A stretch of DNA of 46,429 nt from Deltaproteobacteria bacterium. GTDB taxonomy: Bacteria > Desulfobacterota > DSM-4660 > Desulfatiglandales > HGW-15. A model generated the notes under the pieces. That model had not been told where the DNA came from. It saw nothing but the letters and a program-made list of their open reading frames with translations, and did not search any database. The stretch covers positions 1 through 46,429 of the forward strand of contig JAFGFY010000062.1 of NCBI GenBank assembly GCA_016930795.1, in the 5' to 3' direction. A program made the position numbers and the translations under genes. The first letter of the stretch is position 1. Each line of letters starts with the position of its first letter. Below, piece after piece: positions 27,315-36,226 of the stretch.

Positions 27315-27659
27315 ATGAACTCTTTGGCATATGCAATGGGAGCGGGAGGTGCTGGTGCTGGCGGTGAAGGGGGAGGAGCCGGTGTTTTTCTTATGTTTGG
27401 CTTGATCTTTGTGATCTTTTATTTTTTACTCATAAGACCCCAACAGAAGCAAGCGAAACAGCATAGAGAAATGATCGCCTCCCTTAAAAAGGGAGACAAA
27501 ATCGTCAGTACGGGTGGACTGTACGGTACCATTACCGGTCTGACGGATGATGTCATCACTATGGAAATCGCCCCAAAGGTCAGGGTAAAGATAACGAGAG
27601 CGTCTATTTCCAAGTTGATGAGAAAAGAAGGGAATAAGGAAGAAAGTCAGGTCGCCTGA
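27315..27659 (+). CDS. yajC: YajC, Sec translocon accessory subunit
   Basis: YajC is a small membrane protein (about 114 residues) that associates with SecDF. One hydrophobic helix (FLMFGLIFVIFYFLLIRPQQ) is followed by the family signature KKGDKIVSTGGLYGTITGL and a charged cytoplasmic tail. GGGAGG sits before the ATG at 27315; an ATG at 27300 with GCGGAG would add five residues. The glycine-rich N-terminus (GAGGAGAGGEGGGAG) is longer than in E. coli. The gene order yajC-secD-secF is classic. Confidence 0.95.
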   Translation: MNSLAYAMGAGGAGAGGEGGGAGVFLMFGLIFVIFYFLLIRPQQKQAKQHREMIASLKKGDKIVSTGGLYGTITGLTDDVITMEIAPKVRVKITRASISKLMRKEGNKEESQVA

Positions 27660-27704
27660 CAGACCTTTGAGGAATCATCAGGACTGAATTCTAAGGAGTG
27701 AGCA

Positions 27705-29303
27705 GTGTTAAAGAACTTACGTTTACGGGGTGTGATAGTCTTGGTTCTTATCCTCTTGGCATTCCTATACCTGACCCCTACTTTGAGTGGAAAGCTCCCA
27801 GGGTGGTGGTCCGGTATTTTGCCTCAAGAGAAGATCCATCTTGGGCTCGACCTTCAGGGAGGGATGCACCTGATTCTTGGAGTGGAAGTGGATAAGGCTG
27901 TGGAGAATGCCCTGGATATGGATTTGGAAGGGCTTAGAACGGATCTCCGTGAAAAGAATATCAGGTTTCAGGAACTTCGACGCCAAGGGATCGAGGGGCT
28001 CGCCGTCACACTCATGAGGGAAGAAGATGAGGAGGTGCTCCGAGAGTTGGTAGCCACCCGATATCATGAATACCGCAAGGAAGCTGATCCGAAAAAAGAA
28101 GGCCCTTCATATCGGTTGGTCCTGAATTCTGAGGCCAAGACCCAGGTGAGGCAAATGGCCGCGGACCAGGTCCTCAAAAGCGTCCGAAACCGAATTGACC
28201 AGTTCGGAGTCAGTGAACCGGATATCAGACCCCAGGAAGATTATCGGCTTTTGATTCAACTTCCCGGCGTCAAGGATCCTGACCGGGCCATCGCGCTGAT
28301 TAATCAAACAGCCCTGCTGGAATTCAAGCTGGTTGATGAGAGTATGACGGCAAAGGCGGCCCTGGATGGATCCATCCCCCCTGGCAGTGAGATCCTCTAT
28401 GAGGTATCCGCTAATCCCGATACAGGGGAGTTGATCAAAACTACCCCCGTTTTGCTGAAAAAGAGGACCCTTCTAACCGGAGAATACGTGAAAGATGCGA
28501 GTGTCCGGTTTGATCAGTACAGTGAGCCTTATGTCTCCCTCTCTTTTGATTCCAAAGGAGCAAGGCAGTTTGCCAGGATTACGGAGGAAAACGTTGGAAA
28601 GAAACTGGCCATCGTGCTGGACAACAATGTTCATTCCGCCCCTGTCATAAACGAACCTATTCCAAGCGGAGAGGCCATGATTAGTGGGAGCTATACCATT
28701 GATACAGCGCGTGATCTGGCCATTGTCTTGAGGGCCGGCGCCCTTCCTGCGCCGGTGAAGATATTGGAAGAGCGGACCGTCGGTCCTTCTCTGGGACAGG
28801 ATTCCATCGATAAAGGCCGTAATTCCATGATCGTCGGCGGGGTGGTTGTTCTCGTGTTCATGGTCATCTACTATGGGTTTGCCGGCTTGATTGCCGATCT
28901 CGCCGTTCTTCTCAATATTCTTTTTATTATGGCAGCGCTCGCCGGCCTAGAAGCGACCCTGACCTTGCCGGGGATTGCGGGAATGATCCTGACCGTCGGC
29001 ATGGCTGTGGATGCCAATGTCCTCATATTTGAGCGAATTCGTGAGGAACTGAGACTTGGAAAACCGCCCCGAGCGGCTATCGAAGGGGGGTATAGCAAGG
29101 CTTTGGTCACCATTCTGGACGCCAATGTGACGACTCTCATCGTCGCTCTTGTTCTGTTTCAGTTTGGGACAGGCCCGATTAGAGGTTTTGCCGTGACTCT
29201 GAGTATTGGTATTATCGCGAGTCTTATCACGGCCATATTCGTCACAAGAGTGGTCTTCGACTATCTCTATGTACACAGAAGATGGAAGAAGATCAGTATT
29301 TAA
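27705..29303 (+). CDS. secD: SecD, protein-export membrane subunit
   Basis: The GTG start at 27705 is preceded by TAAGGAG and gives 532 residues. One N-terminal membrane helix is followed by the large periplasmic P1 domain, opening with the conserved HLGLDLQGGMHLILGV, and a later YVSLSFDSKGARQFA. Five C-terminal helices follow, with GMAVDANVLIFERIREELR, the family signature. SecD with SecF uses the proton motive force to complete translocation and recycle SecA. Confidence 0.97.
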   Translation: MLKNLRLRGVIVLVLILLAFLYLTPTLSGKLPGWWSGILPQEKIHLGLDLQGGMHLILGVEVDKAVENALDMDLEGLRTDLREKNIRFQELRRQGIEGLAVTLMREEDEEVLRELVATRYHEYRKEADPKKEGPSYRLVLNSEAKTQVRQMAADQVLKSVRNRIDQFGVSEPDIRPQEDYRLLIQLPGVKDPDRAIALINQTALLEFKLVDESMTAKAALDGSIPPGSEILYEVSANPDTGELIKTTPVLLKKRTLLTGEYVKDASVRFDQYSEPYVSLSFDSKGARQFARITEENVGKKLAIVLDNNVHSAPVINEPIPSGEAMISGSYTIDTARDLAIVLRAGALPAPVKILEERTVGPSLGQDSIDKGRNSMIVGGVVVLVFMVIYYGFAGLIADLAVLLNILFIMAALAGLEATLTLPGIAGMILTVGMAVDANVLIFERIREELRLGKPPRAAIEGGYSKALVTILDANVTTLIVALVLFQFGTGPIRGFAVTLSIGIIASLITAIFVTRVVFDYLYVHRRWKKISI

Positions 29304-29328
29304 TACAGGTCAGTTACGGAGCAATGAC

Positions 29329-30387
29329 ATGGAATTCATCAACCCGGGAATAAATATAGATTTCATAGGCAAACGAAAAATCGCCTTTCTCTTTTCTGGC
29401 GCCCTGATCGTGGTCACTGTCTTTTTGCTTATCTTGAGAGGCGGCCCCAATCTTGGCGTGGATTTTTCCGGTGGTGTTGTCATTCAAGTCAAGCTCGAGA
29501 CAAGCCGGACGAGTGCAGAGATAAGAGAGGCCTTGGCTTCTCTCGGTCTTCAGGACAGCATTATTCAGGAGTTTGGTGAAAAGGGACGGCTCGAACGGTT
29601 GATAAGGGTCAGAGAGACAGACATTGAGTTGGAAGGATTGAGTGAGAAGATAGAAAAGGCCTTGAAGTCGCAATTAAACGAAGAGGTAGAGATAAGAAGA
29701 GTTGACATGGTCGGCGCGAAAGTCGGCCGCGACCTGAAAGATAAGGCCCTCTTTGCCATCTTCTACTCCATCCTCTTCATCGCCGTTTACATATCAGGGC
29801 GATTTGAGCTCAAATGGCTGATGAGCATTGTCATGGCCCTGTCTCTCGCCATTGTCGTCTGGATCACATCAGCCCTTGGGGCCAGTGTCGTCTGGTTGAT
29901 CGTCATTGCCTTGATCGTCACCGTGGGCCTCTGCTGGGGGCTCAAATTGAAGTACGCCATGGGAGCGGTGATCGCTTTGATCCATGATGTTACCATTACG
30001 GTCGGCGCCTTTGCCTTGACGGACAGGGAGATATCCCTTGCTATTATTGCCGCGTTTCTGACGATTGTAGGGTATTCCCTGAACGATACCATTGTGGTAT
30101 TTGACCGGATCAGGGAAAACCTCAGACACTTTCGTCGGCGGGGGCTTGAAGAGGTGATCAACTCCAGCATCAATGAAACGTTGAGCAGGACCATCCTCAC
30201 TTCAACCACCACCTTGATTGTGGTATTCGCCCTTTTTATTTTGGGTGGCGGTGTGATTCACGACTTTGCCTTTGCTATGCTGGTGGGTATTGTTGTGGGG
30301 ACCTATTCATCGATCTTCGTGGCGAGCCCCGTACTCTTGGCCTGGAAAGGAACTTTCACCCAAAAAGGAAAAGCCAAAGAGAGCTGA
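29329..30387 (+). CDS. secF: SecF, protein-export membrane subunit
   Basis: The ATG at 29329 with CGGAG before it gives 352 residues: MEFINPGINIDFIGKRKIAF. GPNLGVDFSGGVVIQV is the SecF P1-domain motif, and IVGYSLNDTIVVFDRIRENL the C-terminal signature. Six membrane helices are visible. The open frame extends 41 codons upstream into secD, which is not family-like. Length exceeds E. coli SecF (323) through an additional hydrophobic segment (VVWLIVIALIVTVGLCWGL) in the middle of the membrane domain. Confidence 0.96.
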   Translation: MEFINPGINIDFIGKRKIAFLFSGALIVVTVFLLILRGGPNLGVDFSGGVVIQVKLETSRTSAEIREALASLGLQDSIIQEFGEKGRLERLIRVRETDIELEGLSEKIEKALKSQLNEEVEIRRVDMVGAKVGRDLKDKALFAIFYSILFIAVYISGRFELKWLMSIVMALSLAIVVWITSALGASVVWLIVIALIVTVGLCWGLKLKYAMGAVIALIHDVTITVGAFALTDREISLAIIAAFLTIVGYSLNDTIVVFDRIRENLRHFRRRGLEEVINSSINETLSRTILTSTTTLIVVFALFILGGGVIHDFAFAMLVGIVVGTYSSIFVASPVLLAWKGTFTQKGKAKES

Positions 30388-30410
30388 AGTCCGTATTCGG
30401 ATGAGCTGTT

Positions 30411-32300
30411 ATGAAGAAAAGCCCAAGCCTTGAAGGAACAGGGAGTCGAAATCTGGTCCAGGGAGTCTCATCGCGGGAAAGGGCCCTGGACCGATACAGA
30501 AAAAAGAAAGCAAAACCCCGTATTCAAAGAAAGATCTTCTGGGTGGCTATTCTCCTTGTCATCGGCCTCCTCTTTGCGGCATGGTGGGCATGGTCTTCTA
30601 TTTATAGCGTCTCACCTGAATTCTATTTCATCCTGATAAGCAAGAACGGAGATTCCGTAAAGCTCCTAAATGGAGAAACCCTCCCCCTCCATCCCGAGGA
30701 CCGAGTCAAGATCCTCAAGATTTCAACAAATGTAGGCCTTAACTGGGGAGTACGCCTGGTTTCAACAGAATTTGATGTCAACGCCCTTGTAGAGGAAGCG
30801 TTGCCCATTTCAGAACTCTTACCCGAAAGGGAGATATTCGATCGATACACCTTCAGGGCTACAGTGAAACGGGTCAATCAGGAAATGGGTCATTTTGTGA
30901 TGGTCATTGAACCCCGTGTGGAAGATTGGCTGGATCGCGCGGATGGGATGACGGATGTCGGCGAAAGGATGGTCCTTTTAGAACGGGCACTTGATCTGAG
31001 ACCCAACGATGAACGGATTCGGGATCGACTGGTCGATGAATATAAGTCTTCGAAGGAATGGCAGAAGGCGGCCTCATTACTGGAGATGATGGCAGAACAG
31101 CAGCCTGATCAAGATGTTCTTCCCGGTTTACTTGAACTCTATGAGGCCATGTCCAAAAAAGACCAGGTCATTGCTGTTCTTCGAAGGATTCTGGAGAAGA
31201 ATCCCGAGGATTTGGGTGCCCGTCTGCGTCTGGCTGTTGCTTTGGAGAAGGGGGGAAGCCTTAAAAGCGCCATCAAGGAGTATGAAAAATATGTAGAGCG
31301 AATCGGGACGAGGGAGAGACTTCCTGTCTATAAGACCCTCGGGTATCTCTACACGAAAACCAACCAAACCAAGGAAGCGATTTCCAGTTATCTCAAGGCC
31401 GCAGAACTGGACAATAAAGACGTGAATCTCTTCTACAACCTTTCGGATCTCTATGAAAAGACGGATCAGATAGACAAGTCGGATGAGTATCTGGGAAAGG
31501 CCGTAGCGTTGAAATCAGGGGATACGGAAGGTCACCTGGAGTTAGCGGAAAGGTTGATCAAGAGGGGGAAGTATGGGGATGCGGAAGAGCACATAAGCGC
31601 TGTCCTGAAGAAAAATCCCAAATCCATGGAGGCCCTGCTGTTGAGGATCAATATTCAGGAGAAAAAGGGGGACAAGAAGGGGCAGAAAGAGACCTACGAC
31701 CAAATCCTATCATTTGACAAGGCCAACCAGACTGTCATCTATAATCTGGCCGTTTTGGAATATGAGACGGGTAATTACTCAAAGAGCCTGTCCCAGTTTA
31801 AGGCATATCTGAAATCGAATCCAACGGACGCCGTTGCGCACGCGTTTGTGTTCGATATTTACAGAAAACAAAAGAACGACAAACTCGCTTTTGAACAAGC
31901 CCAAACCCTTATCAGATTAAAACCTCAAGAGATAAGCTATTATCATTATTTATTTGAATACCTCGACGGTCTTGGCAATTACGAGAAGATGATAGAGCTC
32001 ATGGGGCAGGGACTCAAATCCTCCCCGAACAATCCTGATCTCAGGGAATATCTGGTGGTGGCCTATCTGAAGACGGGGAAAGAGGGCCTCGCTATCGCCG
32101 AGATGGAGAAGATTCTGAAGAGCAAGCCGAAAGACCTGTCCCTGCTCCTTCGGCTGGCAAAGCTTAAAGAGAGACAGGGGGACTTTGAAGGGGCTCTTGA
32201 GGCGTATAAGAAGATTCTGGACATCTCACCTGACCATGAAGAGGCCGGAGAAGCCTATCTCAGGCTTAGAATCAGGGCATCAGCACAGAATGGCGGATGA
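30411..32300 (+). CDS. Membrane-anchored TPR-repeat protein
   Basis: This 629-residue protein starts 23 bp after secF. A basic N-terminus precedes one membrane helix (IFWVAILLVIGLLFAAWWAW, 43-62). The region to about 170 resembles no named domain (LYSVSPEFYF-type beta strands). From about 185 to the end there are roughly a dozen tetratricopeptide repeats (such as KEAISSYLKAAELDNKDVNL and FEGALEAYKKILDISPDHEE). The repeats would face the periplasm and serve protein binding. Its position directly after secDF suggests an envelope assembly role, but that is inference. Confidence 0.8.
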   Translation: MKKSPSLEGTGSRNLVQGVSSRERALDRYRKKKAKPRIQRKIFWVAILLVIGLLFAAWWAWSSIYSVSPEFYFILISKNGDSVKLLNGETLPLHPEDRVKILKISTNVGLNWGVRLVSTEFDVNALVEEALPISELLPEREIFDRYTFRATVKRVNQEMGHFVMVIEPRVEDWLDRADGMTDVGERMVLLERALDLRPNDERIRDRLVDEYKSSKEWQKAASLLEMMAEQQPDQDVLPGLLELYEAMSKKDQVIAVLRRILEKNPEDLGARLRLAVALEKGGSLKSAIKEYEKYVERIGTRERLPVYKTLGYLYTKTNQTKEAISSYLKAAELDNKDVNLFYNLSDLYEKTDQIDKSDEYLGKAVALKSGDTEGHLELAERLIKRGKYGDAEEHISAVLKKNPKSMEALLLRINIQEKKGDKKGQKETYDQILSFDKANQTVIYNLAVLEYETGNYSKSLSQFKAYLKSNPTDAVAHAFVFDIYRKQKNDKLAFEQAQTLIRLKPQEISYYHYLFEYLDGLGNYEKMIELMGQGLKSSPNNPDLREYLVVAYLKTGKEGLAIAEMEKILKSKPKDLSLLLRLAKLKERQGDFEGALEAYKKILDISPDHEEAGEAYLRLRIRASAQNGG

Positions 32301-32359
32301 GCCCTCATTGTTGCAGAAGTCGAAGATGTTGTGATTATTGCTTCTAACAAACTCTTGTC

Positions 32360-32773
32360 ATGGTTATTATGCAAGAAAAGGGTAAACCTCATTTTCAGGT
32401 GGCTGCAGGTCTCTTGCGGCGGGATTGTCGAGTGTTGGTCACGAAGCGCCCTGAGGGAAAGCATCTGGCAGGGTTTTGGGAGTTTCCAGGCGGAAAACAG
32501 GAAAGGGGTGAAACCTTGGAGGCATGCCTGGAAAGGGAGATGAAGGAAGAGTTGGGCATAGAGGTCCAGGTCGGCAAACACCTTTATACCGTTCATCACG
32601 AATATGAAGACCGCAGGGTTTCCCTTCACCTGTTTTTATGCATTGACCTGGGAGGTGACCCGAAGCCTTTGGATTCTCAAGAGATCAAATGGGTTTCCCA
32701 TGAGGATCTTCCACAATATCAATTCTCTCCACCGGACTTAAAAATATTGAAATTGTTAAGTGACTTTGAGTAA
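32360..32773 (+). CDS. mutT: Nudix hydrolase, MutT-like (8-oxo-dGTP diphosphatase type)
   Basis: This 137-residue protein contains the full Nudix box GGKQERGETLEACLEREM followed by KEELGI (44-67, matching GX5EX7REUXEEXGU). FQVAAGLLRRDCRVLVTKRP before it and FWEFPGGK match the MutT pattern, so removal of oxidised dGTP from the pool is likely, though other nucleotide substrates are possible. An ATG three codons in is an alternative start, and neither has a strong ribosome site. A MITE-like inverted repeat follows immediately. Confidence 0.85.
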   Translation: MVIMQEKGKPHFQVAAGLLRRDCRVLVTKRPEGKHLAGFWEFPGGKQERGETLEACLEREMKEELGIEVQVGKHLYTVHHEYEDRRVSLHLFLCIDLGGDPKPLDSQEIKWVSHEDLPQYQFSPPDLKILKLLSDFE

Positions 32774-32781
32774 GGTTTCGC

Positions 32782-33093
32782 GATTCATCCGGTTAAGGAG
32801 TACGTAATGATATTAGGTTACACCTCAGTTGAGCAGGGAGCGAATGGTGATGAAATCTTTTCTTCGATTCCGAATCTCCCGGCCTGGTCATTTCATACAG
32901 TTACGGACGGGTGATGCCTCCCCCCTCCGCTGTTCTTCCCGCTTCTCTTAAGCGGGAAGCCAGGGGGTCCTCCATTCCGTAACTGTATGAAATGACCAGG
33001 CCTCACGACAGTCACTACGAAAAGACCTCATCACAATTCTTTTCGTATCTGGGGAAGTTTCTTAATTAATCGAACTCATTAACCGGATGAACC
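32782..33093. mobile_element. MITE-like nested inverted-repeat element (312 bp)
   Basis: Outer arms GATTCATCCGGTTAAGGAGT (32782-32801) and its near-complement (33074-33093) match at 18 of 20. Inner arms at 32881-32907 and 32976-33002 are perfect 27-bp complements, and a central 9-bp hairpin CTTCCCGCT/AGCGGGAAG (32935-32943, 32951-32959) is nested inside. Partial symmetry (GTGATGA, TCTTTTC) continues between inner and outer arms, so the whole is one long imperfect palindrome with no ORF. It sits between mutT and the nitroreductase gene. No target-site duplication was clear. Confidence 0.7.
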
Positions 33094-33144
33094 GGCTTCG
33101 CTCCGATGTGTCTCAAATCGATCAAATCCTTTTGGAGAACATCA

Positions 33145-33729
33145 ATGATAAAGGATCTTGTGACAAAGACGAGAAGTTATCGAAGGTTTTTTGAAGACCA
33201 TCCCATCCCCATTGAGACCCTCAGGGATCTGATTGATCTTGCTCGTCTCTCCGCTTCCGCCGCCAACCGCCAACCACTCAAGTACATGCTCTCCAATGAA
33301 AAAGAGATGAATGCCGTCATCTTTTCCAGACTCAAGTGGGCCGGCTATTTAAAAGACTGGGGCGGTCCGGAAGAGGGCGAAAGGCCGTCAGCCTACATCA
33401 TCGTTTTGGGGGATACGGAGATTTCGACTTCCTTCGACTGTGACCACGGAATCGCCAGTCAGAATATCCTTCTGGGAGCGACGGAGATGGGGTTGGGAGG
33501 TTGCATGGTCGGGGCTGTAGAGCGAAAGCATTTAAGAAAAGATCTCCATCTCCCGGATCAATATGAGATCCTCCATGTGATTGCCTTGGGCAAACCCAAG
33601 GAGAAAATTGTCATTGAGACCGTGGGCCCTGATGGAGATATCAAGTATTGGCGCGATGTATCCGGGACACACCATGTTCCCAAGCGCCCGTTAGAGGAGA
33701 TTATCATACGGTGTGACAAAGCTGACTGA
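33145..33729 (+). CDS. Nitroreductase-family flavoprotein
   Basis: The ATG at 33145 with TTTTGGAGAAC before it gives 194 residues. The N-terminal TRSYRRFFEDHPIPIETLRD and ARLSASAANRQPLKYML supply the FMN-contacting Arg and Ser/Asn residues, and GATEMGLGGCMVGAV is the second FMN motif. Such enzymes reduce nitro groups, quinones or flavins with NAD(P)H; the natural substrate is unknown here. A tail of about 30 residues (IETVGPDGDIKYWRDVSGTH) after the conserved ALGKPKE is typical of the anaerobe branch. Confidence 0.85.
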   Translation: MIKDLVTKTRSYRRFFEDHPIPIETLRDLIDLARLSASAANRQPLKYMLSNEKEMNAVIFSRLKWAGYLKDWGGPEEGERPSAYIIVLGDTEISTSFDCDHGIASQNILLGATEMGLGGCMVGAVERKHLRKDLHLPDQYEILHVIALGKPKEKIVIETVGPDGDIKYWRDVSGTHHVPKRPLEEIIIRCDKAD

Positions 33730-33868
33730 TTCGAGGAATGACACAAAAGAGAGAAAAGTGAGACCGCATAAGCCGGGCCTTTCGATCTCAAATATAAATC
33801 CAAATCAGAAGCGTTAATATAAATGACGGAAACGTTGGATGTTGCCCCGCCACTTAGAGGGCATGATG

Positions 33869-36154
33869 ATGCCTAAGAAAAAAGGAAAAAACAAGAAAAA
33901 GAAGTTAAGTATTATCCTTCCCGCCTACAATGAGGCAGACAACATCGAGAAGACTATAGAGTCATTTGTTGCAATCCAGCATAGGATTAACTTTGATGTC
34001 ACGTTGATTGTCGTAAACGACGGGAGCACGGATGCCACCCCCGATATCTGCCAAGTCGTCAGCAGAGAATATCCATTTGTGAAGTGTATAAATCACGCTG
34101 AAAATATCGGATACGGTGGCGCAATAATCTCCGGAATTAAGGCCGCTGAAGGCGAGTATGTCGCAATATGTGATTCGGATTGTCAGTTTGATGCCGCCGA
34201 TCTTCTTGCGCTGCTGAAATTTACCCGCTCATTTGATGTTATCGTGGGTTACAGGGAAAATAGGGCTGATCCCCTGGGCAGGAGAGTCCTCGGACGGATA
34301 TGGACTATGATCAGCCGATTTCTATTCGATATCAAGATCCGCGATTTGAACTGTGCGCTCAAAGTCTTCAGGCTTCCCCTTGTCAAGGACCTCGACCTTC
34401 GATGCGTGGGACCCGGCATCAACATGGAAATACTGGCCCATCTTTCAGCCTCCGAAATCCCAATAAAGGAGGTTCCCTGTATACATTATCCTAGAACGGC
34501 AGGTCGTCAGACTGGGAGTAGCCCTCGCGTGATTAAGCGTGCATTCGCGGAATTGATGAGTCTTCTGACGAGGAAAGACAGCACGGGTTCCAGCCTAATG
34601 AATCGCGGTCCGGCTGCGGTGATTTTTCTCTTGGTTCTTGCGTTTTTTCTGCGGGTGCCGAATTTCACGGAGAGCCTTTGGTATGACGAAATATGGTATA
34701 CATCCAGTTTCCTTAACGCACGTACCATTAGTCATATCCTTTTCAACGATGTTCACCCCCCTCTTTATCCTCTTATCATATTCGGCTGGATCAACGTTTT
34801 TGGTGACAGCGAAATGGCGGTCCGAACGCCATCGCTTCTATTTGGGCTTTGCTCCCTCTGGGTCTTGTATTTATTGGCCCGCTTCTGGTTTAACCGCTCT
34901 GCGGCCATTTTAGCGGTATCCTTGGCAGCACTATCCCCGGTTCATATCTGGTATTCCCAGGAGAATAAAAATAACATGCTTCTCATGCTGTTAACACTGG
35001 TAAGTGTTTACAGCCTTCAGAAGGCGTGGAACGACGACAGGTGGAGACCCTGGATTGTCTTTATCATCGTGTCCGTTCTTTCCCTGTATACCAACATCTT
35101 TGCTGTTTGGATTATCCTTTCCCTATTCATCTGGATGTGGGCCCGTGTGTTTTTTGGCCCAGGCCGGCGAAGATTTAAAATCGTCCTTATCTCGAGCATT
35201 TCGGTGGCCCTATCCTATTTGCCCTTCATTGTGTCAACCTTGCTTCAAATGGACAAGATGGGCAGAGGATATCTGCGGGCGTTTTCACTGGAAGAGTTTT
35301 ACAGACTGTTCCTCATCTATTTAAGTCACGGAAATACAGTTCGCACCCTTTCGCCTTATTTTGATCTAAGCAAGATTCTTGATCAACCCTGGTTCTATTT
35401 TCTCGTGGATGGTCTTTTCGCGGCGCTTGTCCTATGGGGATTGATTGGGATAGGTTTGCGGATATGGAAGAGGCGTCCGATGCCCTTTGAAAGGGGGGAG
35501 TCTTTGAGAACCGGGAGCGGGGTGTTTCTCTGTTATCTTTTCATTCCTCCTTCATTGCTCTTCATCGCCTCATTCTTCTATAAACACATATTCATAGAGC
35601 GCAGTATGATTATTATGTTGCCTCCATTTTTGATTCTTCTCGCCTACAGTGTTCTCTCAATACCCCGTTCAGTTTTGCGAAACATTGCTCTTGCCTTGCT
35701 TTTAACCATTAATGTATGGGCCCTTTATAATCTGTGGTGGGCTAAATCGGAAACCTGGACCGTATACAAACAAAACCCTGATTGGCGATCCGCGACTCAC
35801 TATTTTTACGACCTTTTAAAGAAGCCTTCCGGCCGTTTTGTCATCGCCCAGATCACCCCGACTGATTCCCTTTCCTATTATTATTCGCGAATCCGGAAGA
35901 CAGACAGTGAAAAGAAGGTTGACTTATACCCCTCAAAGTTGCCTGGTGTCTATATTGAAACGTACAAGAGGGAGGAACTTGAACGTCTTATTGATCAAAA
36001 CGGACTGAATGAAATCTATCTTATTCACAATCTCTATTGGTCCGGGCCTTTTGAAAAGATATACAACGACTTCAAAAAAGAGAGAGTTTTTCGGGAAGGG
36101 GGAAAGGTTTCATACAAAGGGCTTGAGATACACAAGTTTATCGTTTCAGATTAA
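33869..36154 (+). CDS. Fused GT2 polyprenyl-phosphate glycosyltransferase and GT-C (PMT/ArnT-like) transferase
   Basis: The preferred ATG at 33869 lies 8 nt after AGAGG and gives 761 residues. Residues 1-235 are a GT2 domain of the dolichol-phosphate mannose synthase type (LSIILPAYNEADNI; VVNDGSTDAT; DSD at 102-104; RDLNCALKVF). About residue 245 on is a polytopic GT-C domain with the periplasmic acidic motif ESLWYDEIWY (WYDE 271-274) and NDVHPPLYPLI (296-300). The first domain likely charges a lipid carrier with a sugar and the second transfers it to an acceptor outside. In most bacteria these are two genes. The acceptor (protein, lipid A or glycan) is unknown. Confidence 0.87.
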   Translation: MPKKKGKNKKKKLSIILPAYNEADNIEKTIESFVAIQHRINFDVTLIVVNDGSTDATPDICQVVSREYPFVKCINHAENIGYGGAIISGIKAAEGEYVAICDSDCQFDAADLLALLKFTRSFDVIVGYRENRADPLGRRVLGRIWTMISRFLFDIKIRDLNCALKVFRLPLVKDLDLRCVGPGINMEILAHLSASEIPIKEVPCIHYPRTAGRQTGSSPRVIKRAFAELMSLLTRKDSTGSSLMNRGPAAVIFLLVLAFFLRVPNFTESLWYDEIWYTSSFLNARTISHILFNDVHPPLYPLIIFGWINVFGDSEMAVRTPSLLFGLCSLWVLYLLARFWFNRSAAILAVSLAALSPVHIWYSQENKNNMLLMLLTLVSVYSLQKAWNDDRWRPWIVFIIVSVLSLYTNIFAVWIILSLFIWMWARVFFGPGRRRFKIVLISSISVALSYLPFIVSTLLQMDKMGRGYLRAFSLEEFYRLFLIYLSHGNTVRTLSPYFDLSKILDQPWFYFLVDGLFAALVLWGLIGIGLRIWKRRPMPFERGESLRTGSGVFLCYLFIPPSLLFIASFFYKHIFIERSMIIMLPPFLILLAYSVLSIPRSVLRNIALALLLTINVWALYNLWWAKSETWTVYKQNPDWRSATHYFYDLLKKPSGRFVIAQITPTDSLSYYYSRIRKTDSEKKVDLYPSKLPGVYIETYKREELERLIDQNGLNEIYLIHNLYWSGPFEKIYNDFKKERVFREGGKVSYKGLEIHKFIVSD

Positions 36155-36226
36155 AAAGAGACCCTCTTGTTCCTCAAGGATTTATGGCGTAGATGTAATT
36201 ATGTGACTTTCTGCCGGGACACAACA

